Notes: generated by a model not told the origin, from the sequence alone. Shown: positions 1 through 6,865, counted from the first letter of the stretch. The stretch is 7,258 bases of DNA from an uncultured Fidelibacterota bacterium (GCA_913041325.1 CAJWHU010000075.1:1-7258); one strand, 5' to 3'. Numbers and translations are program-made.

Positions 1-301
1 TATAGTATACATCCGGTAAACCTTTTATTTTGTCTTTCTTTCCATTCTGGTATACACGGAATAAAACTCCTGACAGATCTGTTACCAGCATTGAAGTATC
101 TGGAAGGAAAGCCATTCCCCACGGAATCTCAAATCCTGTTGCAAAACTTTTTACTTGCAAGTTTATGTTTTGGGTACGCAGCAGTCTATTATCGAAGCTG
201 TCCTCTGGCATAACAAAGCTATTTCCTATCATTAGGAAAATAACCATATAGTTAATAATGGCAGTTCCCATCGTAGAGTGTATGCAAAATATTGATTTCA
301 T
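1..301 (-). CDS. PQQ-dependent sugar dehydrogenase-like protein (glucose/sorbosone dehydrogenase family), N-terminal part
   Basis: The first 100 codons of a minus-strand gene are visible; the rest lies beyond position 1. Residues 54-78 read ATGFEIPWGMAFLPD, a short gap, then MLVTDLSG, and residues 94-98 read GLPDV. This is the first beta-propeller blade of the soluble aldose/sorbosone dehydrogenase (Asd/YliI) family, whose members oxidise sugars with pyrroloquinoline quinone in the periplasm. A hydrophobic stretch at about residues 13-30 looks like a signal peptide or membrane anchor. The first ATG (299-301) is used here, but M11 or M19 would give a more ordinary signal peptide. No Shine-Dalgarno sequence is evident. 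A TATAAT box lies about 50 bp upstream. The catalytic and PQQ-binding residues fall outside the window, so the substrate cannot be named. Family assignment is fairly secure; enzyme activity is inferred. Confidence 0.8.
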   Translation of the reverse strand, partial: MKSIFCIHSTMGTAIINYMVIFLMIGNSFVMPEDSFDNRLLRTQNINLQVKSFATGFEIPWGMAFLPDTSMLVTDLSGVLFRVYQNGKKDKIKGLPDVYY

Positions 302-351
302 AGTTTATATTAATTTGAGTATTATATTTACAAGAGAAGTAATGGTCACAT

Positions 352-382
352 ATTATACCCTAATAATCCATATAATATCCAA
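352..382 (-). promoter_or_regulatory. Candidate sigma70-type promoter for the sugar dehydrogenase gene
   Basis: Read on the minus strand, a perfect TATAAT (352-357) is preceded, after a 19-bp spacer, by TTGGAT (377-382). Transcription would start near 345 and leave a leader of about 44 nt before the ATG at 301. A second perfect TATAAT lies at 321-326 but has only a poor -35 (TGTGAC at 345-350). The long spacer and the high AT content keep confidence modest. Confidence 0.4.
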
Positions 383-450
383 CCAAATTGTGTTACCTTT
401 GAAAGCAATTTAAAAATAGATGTTGACATATTTAATTTCAATTGGGTTTA

Positions 451-672
451 TTAATCTAAATCGTCATAGATCCACTCGTAAACCCCCTGAATAATCATCG
501 AGCCAATTAAGACTGAAATTGCTAAATTACCAGACTTGATTGGATCGCCTGTCCAATACCAAGAGCATAAAAGAACCCAAATAAATGTCGTCAACCTTAT
601 CTGAAGAGATTTTTTAGAAAATATATGTTTAATGATTCCTTTCAATTCTAGCTTACGCCTTTGTTTATTCAA
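451..672 (-). CDS. Small DUF2061-like membrane protein (73 aa)
   Basis: This 73-residue protein has a basic N terminus, a hydrophobic helix at about residues 27-42 rich in Trp, a TGD turn at 41-43, and a second hydrophobic helix at about 48-65 ending in YEWIYDDL. The spacing from TGD to YEWIY (21 residues) and the preceding R-LTTF segment match what I recall of DUF2061, whose members have a TG(D/S) turn and end in a HERIW-like motif. The His and Arg of that motif are replaced here, so it is a divergent member. DUF2061 proteins are small two-helix inner-membrane proteins of unknown function. The start is TTG: a TAA stop sits two codons upstream in frame, and the only in-frame ATG is deep inside the gene. 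A weak AAGG lies about 12 nt upstream of the TTG. It is oriented like the sugar dehydrogenase gene, 149 bp ahead of it, and divergent from the cyclase gene. Confidence 0.6.
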   Translation of the reverse strand: MNKQRRKLELKGIIKHIFSKKSLQIRLTTFIWVLLCSWYWTGDPIKSGNLAISVLIGSMIIQGVYEWIYDDLD

Positions 673-697
673 AACTTACTTAACCTTGCTATAGGTA

Positions 698-2383
698 ATG
701 GTCCAAAACGATAAAAATATAATTAATCTTCTAAAAAAGTTTCCAGATCAAAATCCAAACCCGGTTTTAAGGTTTTCTATTGAAGACGTTCTAGAATACT
801 ATAACAGTCCTGCAAAAAGAATCATCCAGTTTTTTGATCTTGAAATGAGTGAAAAAGTAAATAACAAAAACATTCTTAATGAGCTCAATAAGGCAGTTTC
901 TAAAAAAATCCACTCGTTTGAGATAAAAGTTGAGTCTCTGACATACAAACTTAAATGTGTATACATAAAGGAATTAGGCTCTATTAATGTTTATGGCACT
1001 GATATAACAGCTAAAAAAGTCATTGATAAGTTTCCAGACAGTAACCCCAACCCAGTTATGAGAGTTTCTTATGACGGTGTTCTCAATTATCATAATAAGG
1101 CATCATTAAAACTTGTAGGTGGGTTAAATCTTAAGGTTTCTGAAATAGTTTCAAAGCCTATCTTGAAGTATATTGGCGAAGTCTCAATAAGCGGAGAGGC
1201 TACAAACTACGAGATCAAAGTTGGTAATTTTACTTATTCAGCATCGTTTGTTCCTGTACCTGAATTCCAGTTTATAATTGTTTATGCCAGTGACATCACA
1301 GCATTAAAGGTAATTAAAAAATTTCCAAACCAGAACCCAAACCCGGTCTTGAGAATCGACCTTGAGGGGCACCTAGACTATTTTAATGATGCTTCTAAAT
1401 ATATTGTAAATAATTTGGGATCTACAATCGGTAGTAAGCTACCAATTAATTTTCTGGAAAAGATATTTAATAAAAAAGATGCCTTTGAACGTGAAATTGG
1501 TTCAAAAACATACATGTTCAATGTTGTTAAAATAGAAGAGTTCAGTTTTTACTTGATTTATGGAACTGACATCACTGACAGTAAAGATAAAGAGAGAATC
1601 CTTGAAAAGTTGTCCAAGTATTTTTCGCCACAAGTATATGACTCAATATTCACAGGAGAATTGGACGTCAAAATAAACACAACAAGAAAGAACCTAACTG
1701 TATTTTTTTCAGATATTAAAAGCTTTACTACGATTACAGAAAAGCTTGAGCCTGAAATATTAACAGATCTAATAACAAATTATTTAACGGAAATGACCAA
1801 CATTGCAATTAAGCACGGTGGAACAGTCGACAAATACATTGGTGATGCAATTATGATTTTCTTTGGCGATCCAAATTCAAATGGGGCAAAAAAGGATGCA
1901 ACTGCCTGCATATTGATGGCATTAGAGATGAAAAAAAAATTAAAACGTTTAAAAAGAGATTGGGCCAACACTGGTTTATCAGAATCTTTAGATGTAAGAA
2001 TGGGAATTCACACAGACGTGTGTACCGTTGGCAACTTTGGCTCATCTGATAGGCTTGACTATACAGTATTGGGTAACGGCGTCAATCTTGCCTCAAGGTT
2101 AGAATCATTAGCTAAGGCTAATCAGATTCTAATTTCCGAAAATACTCACAATCTTATAAAAAATAGGATTGAGTGTGAGTTTTATGATGAAGTGAAGGTG
2201 AAGGGCAGGGCACATTCAATAAAGGCCTACGAAGTGTTAGGACAAATATCTGGTAAAAAAGACCAGGCAGTTATAAAAGTATCAAAAAAGGGATTTGAAC
2301 TAACCTTAGATAAAGAGGAGATCAGCAACAAAGAACAAATACTAGAGATTCTTGAACAAAGTATTGATACATTATCTGGCTAA
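698..2383 (+). CDS. Class IIIb adenylate cyclase with three tandem PAS domains
   Basis: This soluble 561-residue protein has no signal peptide or membrane helix. Residues 14-293 are three PAS-like modules, each opening with K-F-P-x-x-N-P-N-P-V-x-R and closing with Y-(G/A)-(T/S)-D-I-T. A linker at about 300-330 (KYFSPQVYDSI) is the usual lead-in to a class III cyclase domain (about 331-515). All canonical catalytic positions are present: metal-binding D339 and D383, purine-selecting K379 and T456, and transition-state N463 and R467. The Lys/Thr pair is the signature of class IIIb adenylate cyclases, so the product should be cAMP. A tail of about 45 residues (516-561) matches nothing I recognise. 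The ATG at 698 is fixed by an in-frame TAG at 692-694; the AGG at 693-695 is too close to serve as a normal ribosome binding site. The ligand or cofactor of the PAS domains cannot be read from sequence. It starts 25 bp from the divergent small membrane gene. Confidence 0.92.
   Translation: MVQNDKNIINLLKKFPDQNPNPVLRFSIEDVLEYYNSPAKRIIQFFDLEMSEKVNNKNILNELNKAVSKKIHSFEIKVESLTYKLKCVYIKELGSINVYGTDITAKKVIDKFPDSNPNPVMRVSYDGVLNYHNKASLKLVGGLNLKVSEIVSKPILKYIGEVSISGEATNYEIKVGNFTYSASFVPVPEFQFIIVYASDITALKVIKKFPNQNPNPVLRIDLEGHLDYFNDASKYIVNNLGSTIGSKLPINFLEKIFNKKDAFEREIGSKTYMFNVVKIEEFSFYLIYGTDITDSKDKERILEKLSKYFSPQVYDSIFTGELDVKINTTRKNLTVFFSDIKSFTTITEKLEPEILTDLITNYLTEMTNIAIKHGGTVDKYIGDAIMIFFGDPNSNGAKKDATACILMALEMKKKLKRLKRDWANTGLSESLDVRMGIHTDVCTVGNFGSSDRLDYTVLGNGVNLASRLESLAKANQILISENTHNLIKNRIECEFYDEVKVKGRAHSIKAYEVLGQISGKKDQAVIKVSKKGFELTLDKEEISNKEQILEILEQSIDTLSG
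737..1576 (+). repeat. Three tandem PAS-module repeats inside the cyclase gene
   Basis: Units begin at codons 14, 111 and 208 (bases 737, 1028 and 1319), an exact period of 97 codons (291 bp) for both steps. Each opens with a KFP-NPNPV-R block; the closing DIT blocks lie at codons 102-104, 199-201 and 291-293, so the third unit is about 5 residues shorter. The opening blocks are also similar at DNA level, but the interiors have diverged strongly. This points to old intragenic duplication. Confidence 0.85.
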
Positions 2384-2452
2384 TAATTAACCAAAGTAAA
2401 TGTAAGAGATATTGAATTAATCACCAAAATCTCATAGGCTATTTCGATATTG

Positions 2453-2460
2453 TATATTTG
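2453..2460 (+). promoter_or_regulatory. Possible Bacteroidota-type -7 element (TAnnTTTG) upstream of the receptor gene
   Basis: TATATTTG fits the TAnnTTTG consensus of Bacteroidota primary-sigma promoters and lies 76 bp before the GTG at 2536. I see no matching -33 TTG at the expected distance, and such octamers arise by chance in AT-rich DNA. It is the best promoter candidate in the 152-bp gap between the cyclase and receptor genes, which otherwise shows no terminator or other structure. Confidence 0.25.
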
Positions 2461-2524
2461 CATTCCTAGAATTACTTTATCATGTCCGTGGTATTTAAAA
2501 TTTTATTTAACAACTATCATAATT

Positions 2525-2530
2525 AGGAGA
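2525..2530 (+). promoter_or_regulatory. Strong Shine-Dalgarno sequence fixing the GTG start of the receptor
   Basis: AGGAGA sits 5 nt before the GTG at 2536, near-ideal spacing. It supports the GTG start, and the resulting N terminus is a good signal peptide. It is one of only two clear Shine-Dalgarno sequences in the window; the other precedes the gene at 7001. Confidence 0.75.
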
Positions 2531-2535
2531 TTATT

Positions 2536-5325
2536 GTGATCAAGTATTTAGCTATGCTTTTTCCATTGTACCTTATCGCTCAAAATGACGAGGGTTCTGT
2601 GTCCGGGAAAATATTTGGAGATAATATGCCACTCGTTGGTGCAAACGTATTTCTGGAAGGCACAACAATGGGTGCCACCTCTGATTCACTTGGTAACTAC
2701 CTAATAAATGGTATACCGGTTGGTAAATATGTTGTGAGAGCAGATTTTCTTGGCTACACAACGCAAAAACAAGAATTGTATATATCAGCCCAGGATATTG
2801 AAGCATCGGAAGACGAAGCTTCGAGCTTTAGCGAGAAACTAGGATTAGAAGAAGAAGACCTGTCTGCATCAGTCAAAGGAAACACCGTTACTAATTTTGA
2901 TTTTTTCTTGGAGTCATCTGCCGTTGACCTTGATGAAGTTATTGTCTCTGCATCTAAGGTGCAGCAAAAAATAACAGAGGCTCCCAGCGTAGTAGCTGTG
3001 GTAAACGAGAGAAATATTCGGAGAAGAGTTGGCATAACCGACTACAATAGACTTGCTGCTATGGCTAAAGGTGTTGATGTTACCTACTTTGGATCCCAGG
3101 GTGCACAAATCAACGCAAGAGGATTTGATGGAGCATATAGTACAAGGTTTAGGCAGTTTAGTGATGGTTTGTATTTAGGGGAAGCAGTAACTGGTCAGGT
3201 CTATTCACTACTGTCCGGTCCTCCCAAGGAATCAATATCTCGCATAGAAGTTCTATTTGGACCTCAATCTGCGTTATATGGACCTGATGCATCCCAAGGT
3301 CTATTGAACATTATCCCAAAACATCCTATGCAAGATCCTACCAACGAAATAAACTTTTCCACGTCCAGTCTAAATAATCCAAGGCTTGGTGGTAGGTATG
3401 TGAGAAATTATGACAAAGTGTCAGTTGAAATTGCAGGTGAAGTAAAATATACCAATGAAATACCTTATGGCAACGACGATGATGATATTTATTGGGTTAT
3501 AGAAGATACCTTATACCTTACTGAAGACTTATTCGAACCAATTAATGTAAATAAAAATTATATTAGTGCAAATGTGTACTATCGATTAAAGAAAGGAAAC
3601 GAAATCTCTGCGTTCTACAACTACACTGGGGGCAATGCATATGCCATGGGTAGCCTTGGTCCGCAGTACAATAAAGATCTTGTAAATCATCAATATGGTT
3701 TAAGATTTAACAATGATAACCACTTTCTACGCATTACATCAAGGAGTCAAACAGGAGAAGCTACACCTAGAACAGCTCTAGGTATCCACCAAGTTACTAA
3801 TAGAGACTCCTCCGGTAATAGCATGTCATGGGACGAGGCTTTAAAAACCTTTGGTAACTCTGATGCAGGCTGGTGGTTAAAATATAACAGCGATGATTTA
3901 ATGGCTGATTATCAATACAATAATCAGATTTCGGATAGATTAAAAATTGTTAGCGGATTTGATTACGAGTTTAAAGATCCTAAGACAGATAGAACATCTA
4001 TAAATGATCTGGGAATTAGCCCCATAGATAGTTTATATGGTGGAACCGACGTCAAAGAGTCAAGATATGGAATTTATGGACAAGTCGATTATCTTATTAA
4101 CAATGAGTACTCAATAAACTCCTCGTTCCGTTTTGATGATCATGAATACTATGGTCAAACCTTGTCCCCAAGAGCCTCCCTTGTAAGAAAAAACTTCTTG
4201 TCAGGAACACTCAAACTAATAGCTGGAACTGGATTTAAAGCCCCAACTTTATTTGAAAGAAATGTCTACGCGGGACAGAAATCAATAGCTGGGGGAAGAG
4301 AAGGTCAAGCTGATCCATTTTTTGGATTTATATATCCTGAGGACTTTATTATAAATGCTGTTGCAATGGGGTCGGGAGAGGGTTTTACAGTTTTAGACTT
4401 CAAAGATTTGGACGGAGATGGTATATATGGTGGGAGCGAAGTTGATTCTCTAATTGGCAGTAGATATGTCCGCCCATTAGAATTAGAAGAACATCAATCA
4501 ATAGAACTTGCATACACTGGAGTTATTGATGGAAAGAATTTGATCGAATTTAATGTATACAGTGGTCGATATAAAAACTTCAAGGGACCATTAACAGCTT
4601 TTGCAGTTACGGGTCCTGCCTGGAATTTTATGACCCAGTCATCTGGTCAACTAGATTTAGATGCAATAAGGCAAGTTAATTATGGTAAAGATCTAGTCAA
4701 TAGTAGCCCAGTACCACAATTTACATATTGCCTTACGTATGAAAATGTCCCCCTTGACGTGACATTTTACGGACTGGAAGGTGGCTGGAAACATTTACGC
4801 GATAACTTTGAAATTTCAGCTAATTTTTCTTATTTCAATGACCAGACTTTAGTTGATTCGAGAGAAAAAGGTAAAAAGTATCAAGATTATTTAAATGCGC
4901 CAGATTCAATACCATCAGATAGTGTGTTTGCGAGTTATCTCCCATACGCTAATATTTACAGTAATACTCCTAACTTTAAAGGGTCTTTATCAATTACCAA
5001 TTATGGTAGTTTCATTGAAAAGCTATCATCTACAATAACTTTAAAAAGGACGAGTCCATTTGATTTTGTAAGTGGTTTTTTTTCAGCGACCGATGAGGGG
5101 AAAGGCACAATAGCTCCATCGAATGCCGGACAATCTTGGTTTCGTAATCCTGGACGAATTGGCGGACAGTGGTATGCTGATCTTGATATGTTATACGAAT
5201 ATAGTGAGAACGTATATTTTGGTCTTTCAATAAAGAACGTATTTCAAACACAAGCACCAACAATTCCAATCACACCACAAATACCAAGATCTTTTGTTTT
5301 TGAAACTGGATACAAATTTAATTAG
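2536..5325 (+). CDS. TonB-dependent outer-membrane receptor with carboxypeptidase-D-like regulatory domain
   Basis: This 929-residue receptor has a short signal peptide with likely cleavage after A15 (LIA|QN). A carboxypeptidase-regulatory-like beta-sandwich follows at about 20-83 (PLVGANVFLEG, then DSLGNYLINGIPVGKY). Residues 87-108 are strongly acidic (10 Asp/Glu in 22). A TonB-box-like DLDEVIVSASK spans 131-141, and the plug covers about 143-262 with the diagnostic IEVLFGPQSALYGPDA at 237-252. The remainder is the beta-barrel, with GFKAPTLFER at 567-576 and a beta-strand C terminus (SFVFETGYKFN) whose last residue is Asn rather than the usual aromatic. Residues 624-635 (DLDGDGIYGGSE) form an EF-hand-like calcium loop, probably in an extracellular loop. 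Such receptors import siderophores, cobalamin, oligosaccharides or peptides using TonB-ExbBD energy; the substrate cannot be told here, and no SusD partner follows. A strong terminator ends the transcript. Confidence 0.95.
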   Translation: MIKYLAMLFPLYLIAQNDEGSVSGKIFGDNMPLVGANVFLEGTTMGATSDSLGNYLINGIPVGKYVVRADFLGYTTQKQELYISAQDIEASEDEASSFSEKLGLEEEDLSASVKGNTVTNFDFFLESSAVDLDEVIVSASKVQQKITEAPSVVAVVNERNIRRRVGITDYNRLAAMAKGVDVTYFGSQGAQINARGFDGAYSTRFRQFSDGLYLGEAVTGQVYSLLSGPPKESISRIEVLFGPQSALYGPDASQGLLNIIPKHPMQDPTNEINFSTSSLNNPRLGGRYVRNYDKVSVEIAGEVKYTNEIPYGNDDDDIYWVIEDTLYLTEDLFEPINVNKNYISANVYYRLKKGNEISAFYNYTGGNAYAMGSLGPQYNKDLVNHQYGLRFNNDNHFLRITSRSQTGEATPRTALGIHQVTNRDSSGNSMSWDEALKTFGNSDAGWWLKYNSDDLMADYQYNNQISDRLKIVSGFDYEFKDPKTDRTSINDLGISPIDSLYGGTDVKESRYGIYGQVDYLINNEYSINSSFRFDDHEYYGQTLSPRASLVRKNFLSGTLKLIAGTGFKAPTLFERNVYAGQKSIAGGREGQADPFFGFIYPEDFIINAVAMGSGEGFTVLDFKDLDGDGIYGGSEVDSLIGSRYVRPLELEEHQSIELAYTGVIDGKNLIEFNVYSGRYKNFKGPLTAFAVTGPAWNFMTQSSGQLDLDAIRQVNYGKDLVNSSPVPQFTYCLTYENVPLDVTFYGLEGGWKHLRDNFEISANFSYFNDQTLVDSREKGKKYQDYLNAPDSIPSDSVFASYLPYANIYSNTPNFKGSLSITNYGSFIEKLSSTITLKRTSPFDFVSGFFSATDEGKGTIAPSNAGQSWFRNPGRIGGQWYADLDMLYEYSENVYFGLSIKNVFQTQAPTIPITPQIPRSFVFETGYKFN

Positions 5326-5364
5326 TGACATAAATTATTCTATCTTGAGTTGCAATGGTGGATT

Positions 5365-5389
5365 AAACCCCGCATCCGCGGGGTTTTTT
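5365..5389 (+). terminator. Rho-independent terminator after the receptor gene
   Basis: A 9-bp perfect stem, AAACCCCGC (5365-5373) with GCGGGGTTT (5378-5386), closes a 4-nt ATCC loop and runs into six T residues (5384-5389). It lies 40 bp after the receptor stop and separates that gene from the SfsA-like gene, which therefore probably has its own promoter in the 61 bp that follow. That stretch is very AT-rich and shows no promoter I can call. Confidence 0.93.
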
Positions 5390-5450
5390 GTTAAAAGCAC
5401 AGTTATTAATTTTTATTACTATTAATTACTAATCCAAAGCCTAGCCCGAA

Positions 5451-6287
5451 TTGCCTAACAAAAATATTATCAATCTTGAAGGTGTTGTACCCTTAGAAAT
5501 CGTAAGAAGACCATCTAAAATAATAAAATCTCCTTATGTGGCAGATGCTGTTGATGAGGAGGGTGCACATCATTTAGTCCATACTCCAGGACTTGGACTA
5601 GCAGATCAATGCTTGCCAGGCTCCAAGGTGTTCGCCACACCTTCGAAAAGTAAAAATTCCAAGACAGATTTTATTATACAATCTGTCTTAGTGAAAGAAC
5701 AGGGTTACAGCCAGACTATTGTAGGAGCGAACCCTCATACAGCCGAGATAATTGGTAAAAGTATATTAAAACAAAAATTATGGAACCCGTATCCTGGCTT
5801 TAGAGTTTGTGATAGTAAACCCCCTCATATTAAGTACCTCGGTGATATTTATTTAAACTATAAGGAAGAATACATCATAATTGAACTAAAAAACGTAATT
5901 TGTGCCTCATATGATCCAAATCTAGAAGAATTTGATAGAAGGTATATTTATTTTGACCATACTGTACCCTTCAGGCGTTCAGGGATATATCCCAACGGTG
6001 AAAAAAATCAGCAATATAAGGGCCAATCTGTTGTGTCTCAAAGATCCCTACGTCAAATCGACCATATGATAAGAGATAAAAAGAACTACCGTTACGTAAT
6101 ACTTTTCTTGGTGAATAGGGGCGATTGCCACTTATTCAAACCTAACTGGCAAAAAGATATTGTGTATTCAAAAAAACTTGCAGAAGCCTTTAAAAATGGG
6201 ATCGAGATGCACGCATTGAGTGTAACCTGGAATGAATCATCGTGTGATTTTGAACGCGAGCTAGACATTGACCTACAACCTTGGTGA
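5451..6287 (+). CDS. sfsA: Divergent SfsA-family protein (DNA/RNA nuclease SfsA-like)
   Basis: This 278-residue cytoplasmic protein is longer than typical SfsA (about 230-240). The N-terminal OB-like part (about 11-85) keeps the family layout: IVRRPSKIIKSPYVADAVDE, then HTPGLGLADQCLPGSKV in place of the usual HCPNTG-M-G---PG. VGANPHTA (91-98) matches the family's GVNT-AN segment. The C-terminal part carries a PD-(D/E)XK-type nuclease signature: D132 (LGDIYL), then E145-L-K147-N. Its last section, VILFLVNRGDCHLFKP followed by GIEMHALSV, also fits SfsA. About 30 extra residues (roughly 155-190) lie between the E-x-K strand and the helix containing R198. E. coli SfsA was named for a maltose-metabolism effect; its nuclease role is a family-level assignment. 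The start is TTG: an in-frame TAG at 5442-5444 rules out anything further upstream, and no ATG occurs near the N terminus. No Shine-Dalgarno is visible. Confidence 0.82.
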   Translation: MPNKNIINLEGVVPLEIVRRPSKIIKSPYVADAVDEEGAHHLVHTPGLGLADQCLPGSKVFATPSKSKNSKTDFIIQSVLVKEQGYSQTIVGANPHTAEIIGKSILKQKLWNPYPGFRVCDSKPPHIKYLGDIYLNYKEEYIIIELKNVICASYDPNLEEFDRRYIYFDHTVPFRRSGIYPNGEKNQQYKGQSVVSQRSLRQIDHMIRDKKNYRYVILFLVNRGDCHLFKPNWQKDIVYSKKLAEAFKNGIEMHALSVTWNESSCDFERELDIDLQPW

Positions 6288-6354
6288 ACACAATTAAAAA
6301 TGATGTGTTTATCGGAAAATATTTAACTTTAGCTTCCCACTAATTATTAAAACT

Positions 6355-6711
6355 ATGAATCATATAATATTAAGAAAGTTTGATAAACCTGATGAAACTA
6401 GAACCTTTGAAAAGGGGAAATTTGAACTTATTGAAATATCCAATATGGTCATTGGTAAGGCAACTTATAGACCAGGTTGGAGGTGGTCAATACATGTCTC
6501 TCCTTTAACCGAAACAAAGTTTTGCAAAGTTGAGCACTTAGGATTTGTTTTGTCTGGAAGTGCGACCGTAGCTTTTAGAAAAGAAGAAACACATATTCTT
6601 GAAGAAGGAGATTTATTCTATGTTCCTCCTATGCCGCATGATAGTTGGGTAATCGGGGATGAAGAATATATCTCTTTACATTTTTTGGGAACTGAAAAAT
6701 ACGCAAGGTAA
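6355..6711 (+). CDS. Small single-domain cupin protein (118 aa)
   Basis: This is one compact cupin domain with no signal peptide. Residues 36-47 (ATYRPGWRWSIH) and 57-68 (CKVEHLGFVLSG) form cupin motif 1, and 83-97 (EEGDLFYVPPMPHDS) form motif 2. Candidate metal ligands are H47, E60 or H61, and H95; the spacing is not the textbook G-x5-HxH pattern. I recognise the overall pattern, PGWRWS-H---PLT-T--C---HLG and PP-HD-WV-GDE, as a widespread bacterial cupin subfamily without an assigned reaction. Proteins of this size usually bind a small ligand or metal and act as isomerases, dioxygenases or sensors; none of these can be chosen from sequence. It lies 67 bp after the SfsA-like gene on the same strand, so the two could be co-transcribed. 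The ATG at 6355 has no Shine-Dalgarno upstream. Confidence 0.85.
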   Translation: MNHIILRKFDKPDETRTFEKGKFELIEISNMVIGKATYRPGWRWSIHVSPLTETKFCKVEHLGFVLSGSATVAFRKEETHILEEGDLFYVPPMPHDSWVIGDEEYISLHFLGTEKYAR

Positions 6712-6808
6712 ACATTTATATTTTATCACTAGTCATTTTGGGAGCTCTAACCTTTTTTCTCCGCCCTACAATTCGCAATTAAATAGAACAATGTTAAAAT
6801 TTATTTGT

Positions 6809-6837
6809 TTGCACCACGAGTTTTAATTTATTAATAT
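6809..6837 (+). promoter_or_regulatory. Weak candidate promoter for the structured leader and downstream gene
   Basis: TTGCAC (6809-6814) and TAATAT (6832-6837) are separated by exactly 17 bp, giving a weak sigma70-like promoter (3/6 and 4/6 matches). A TATGAT at 6842-6847 is a better -10 but has no -35. A start near 6845 would place the stem-loop at 6866-6913 and the terminator at 6955-6983 inside the 5' leader of the gene at 7001. The rest of the gap from 6712 to 6808 shows no gene and nothing I can name. Confidence 0.22.
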
Positions 6838-6865
6838 GTAATATGATTAACTTACTCATTAAAAA

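Noticed and set aside
30..251. Plus-strand open frame of 73 codons
   Set aside because: It is antisense to the sugar dehydrogenase start, which has recognisable family motifs; the plus-strand translation has none.
1780..2045. Two overlapping minus-strand open frames inside the cyclase catalytic domain
   Set aside because: They lie opposite the most conserved part of a well-supported gene and show no domain or start signal.
2573..3108. Three minus-strand open frames opposite the receptor's regulatory and plug domains
   Set aside because: Shadow frames of a confidently identified receptor, with no recognisable protein features.
5030..5269. Minus-strand open frame of 79 codons near the receptor's 3' end
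   Set aside because: Antisense to the final barrel strands, low-complexity-looking translation and no ribosome binding site.
6287..6309. Hairpin AACACA / TGTGTT just after the SfsA-like gene, considered as a terminator
   Set aside because: Only six mostly A-T pairs, an 11-nt loop and no T run; too weak to call.
6324..6331. TAACTTTA as a Bacteroidota -7 promoter element before the cupin gene
   Set aside because: It misses the terminal G of TAnnTTTG and has no -33 element; expected by chance in this composition.
6795..6857. Short minus-strand open frame of about 21 codons in the gap before 7001
   Set aside because: Too short, no ribosome binding site, Lys/Leu/Ile-rich translation typical of random AT-rich DNA.
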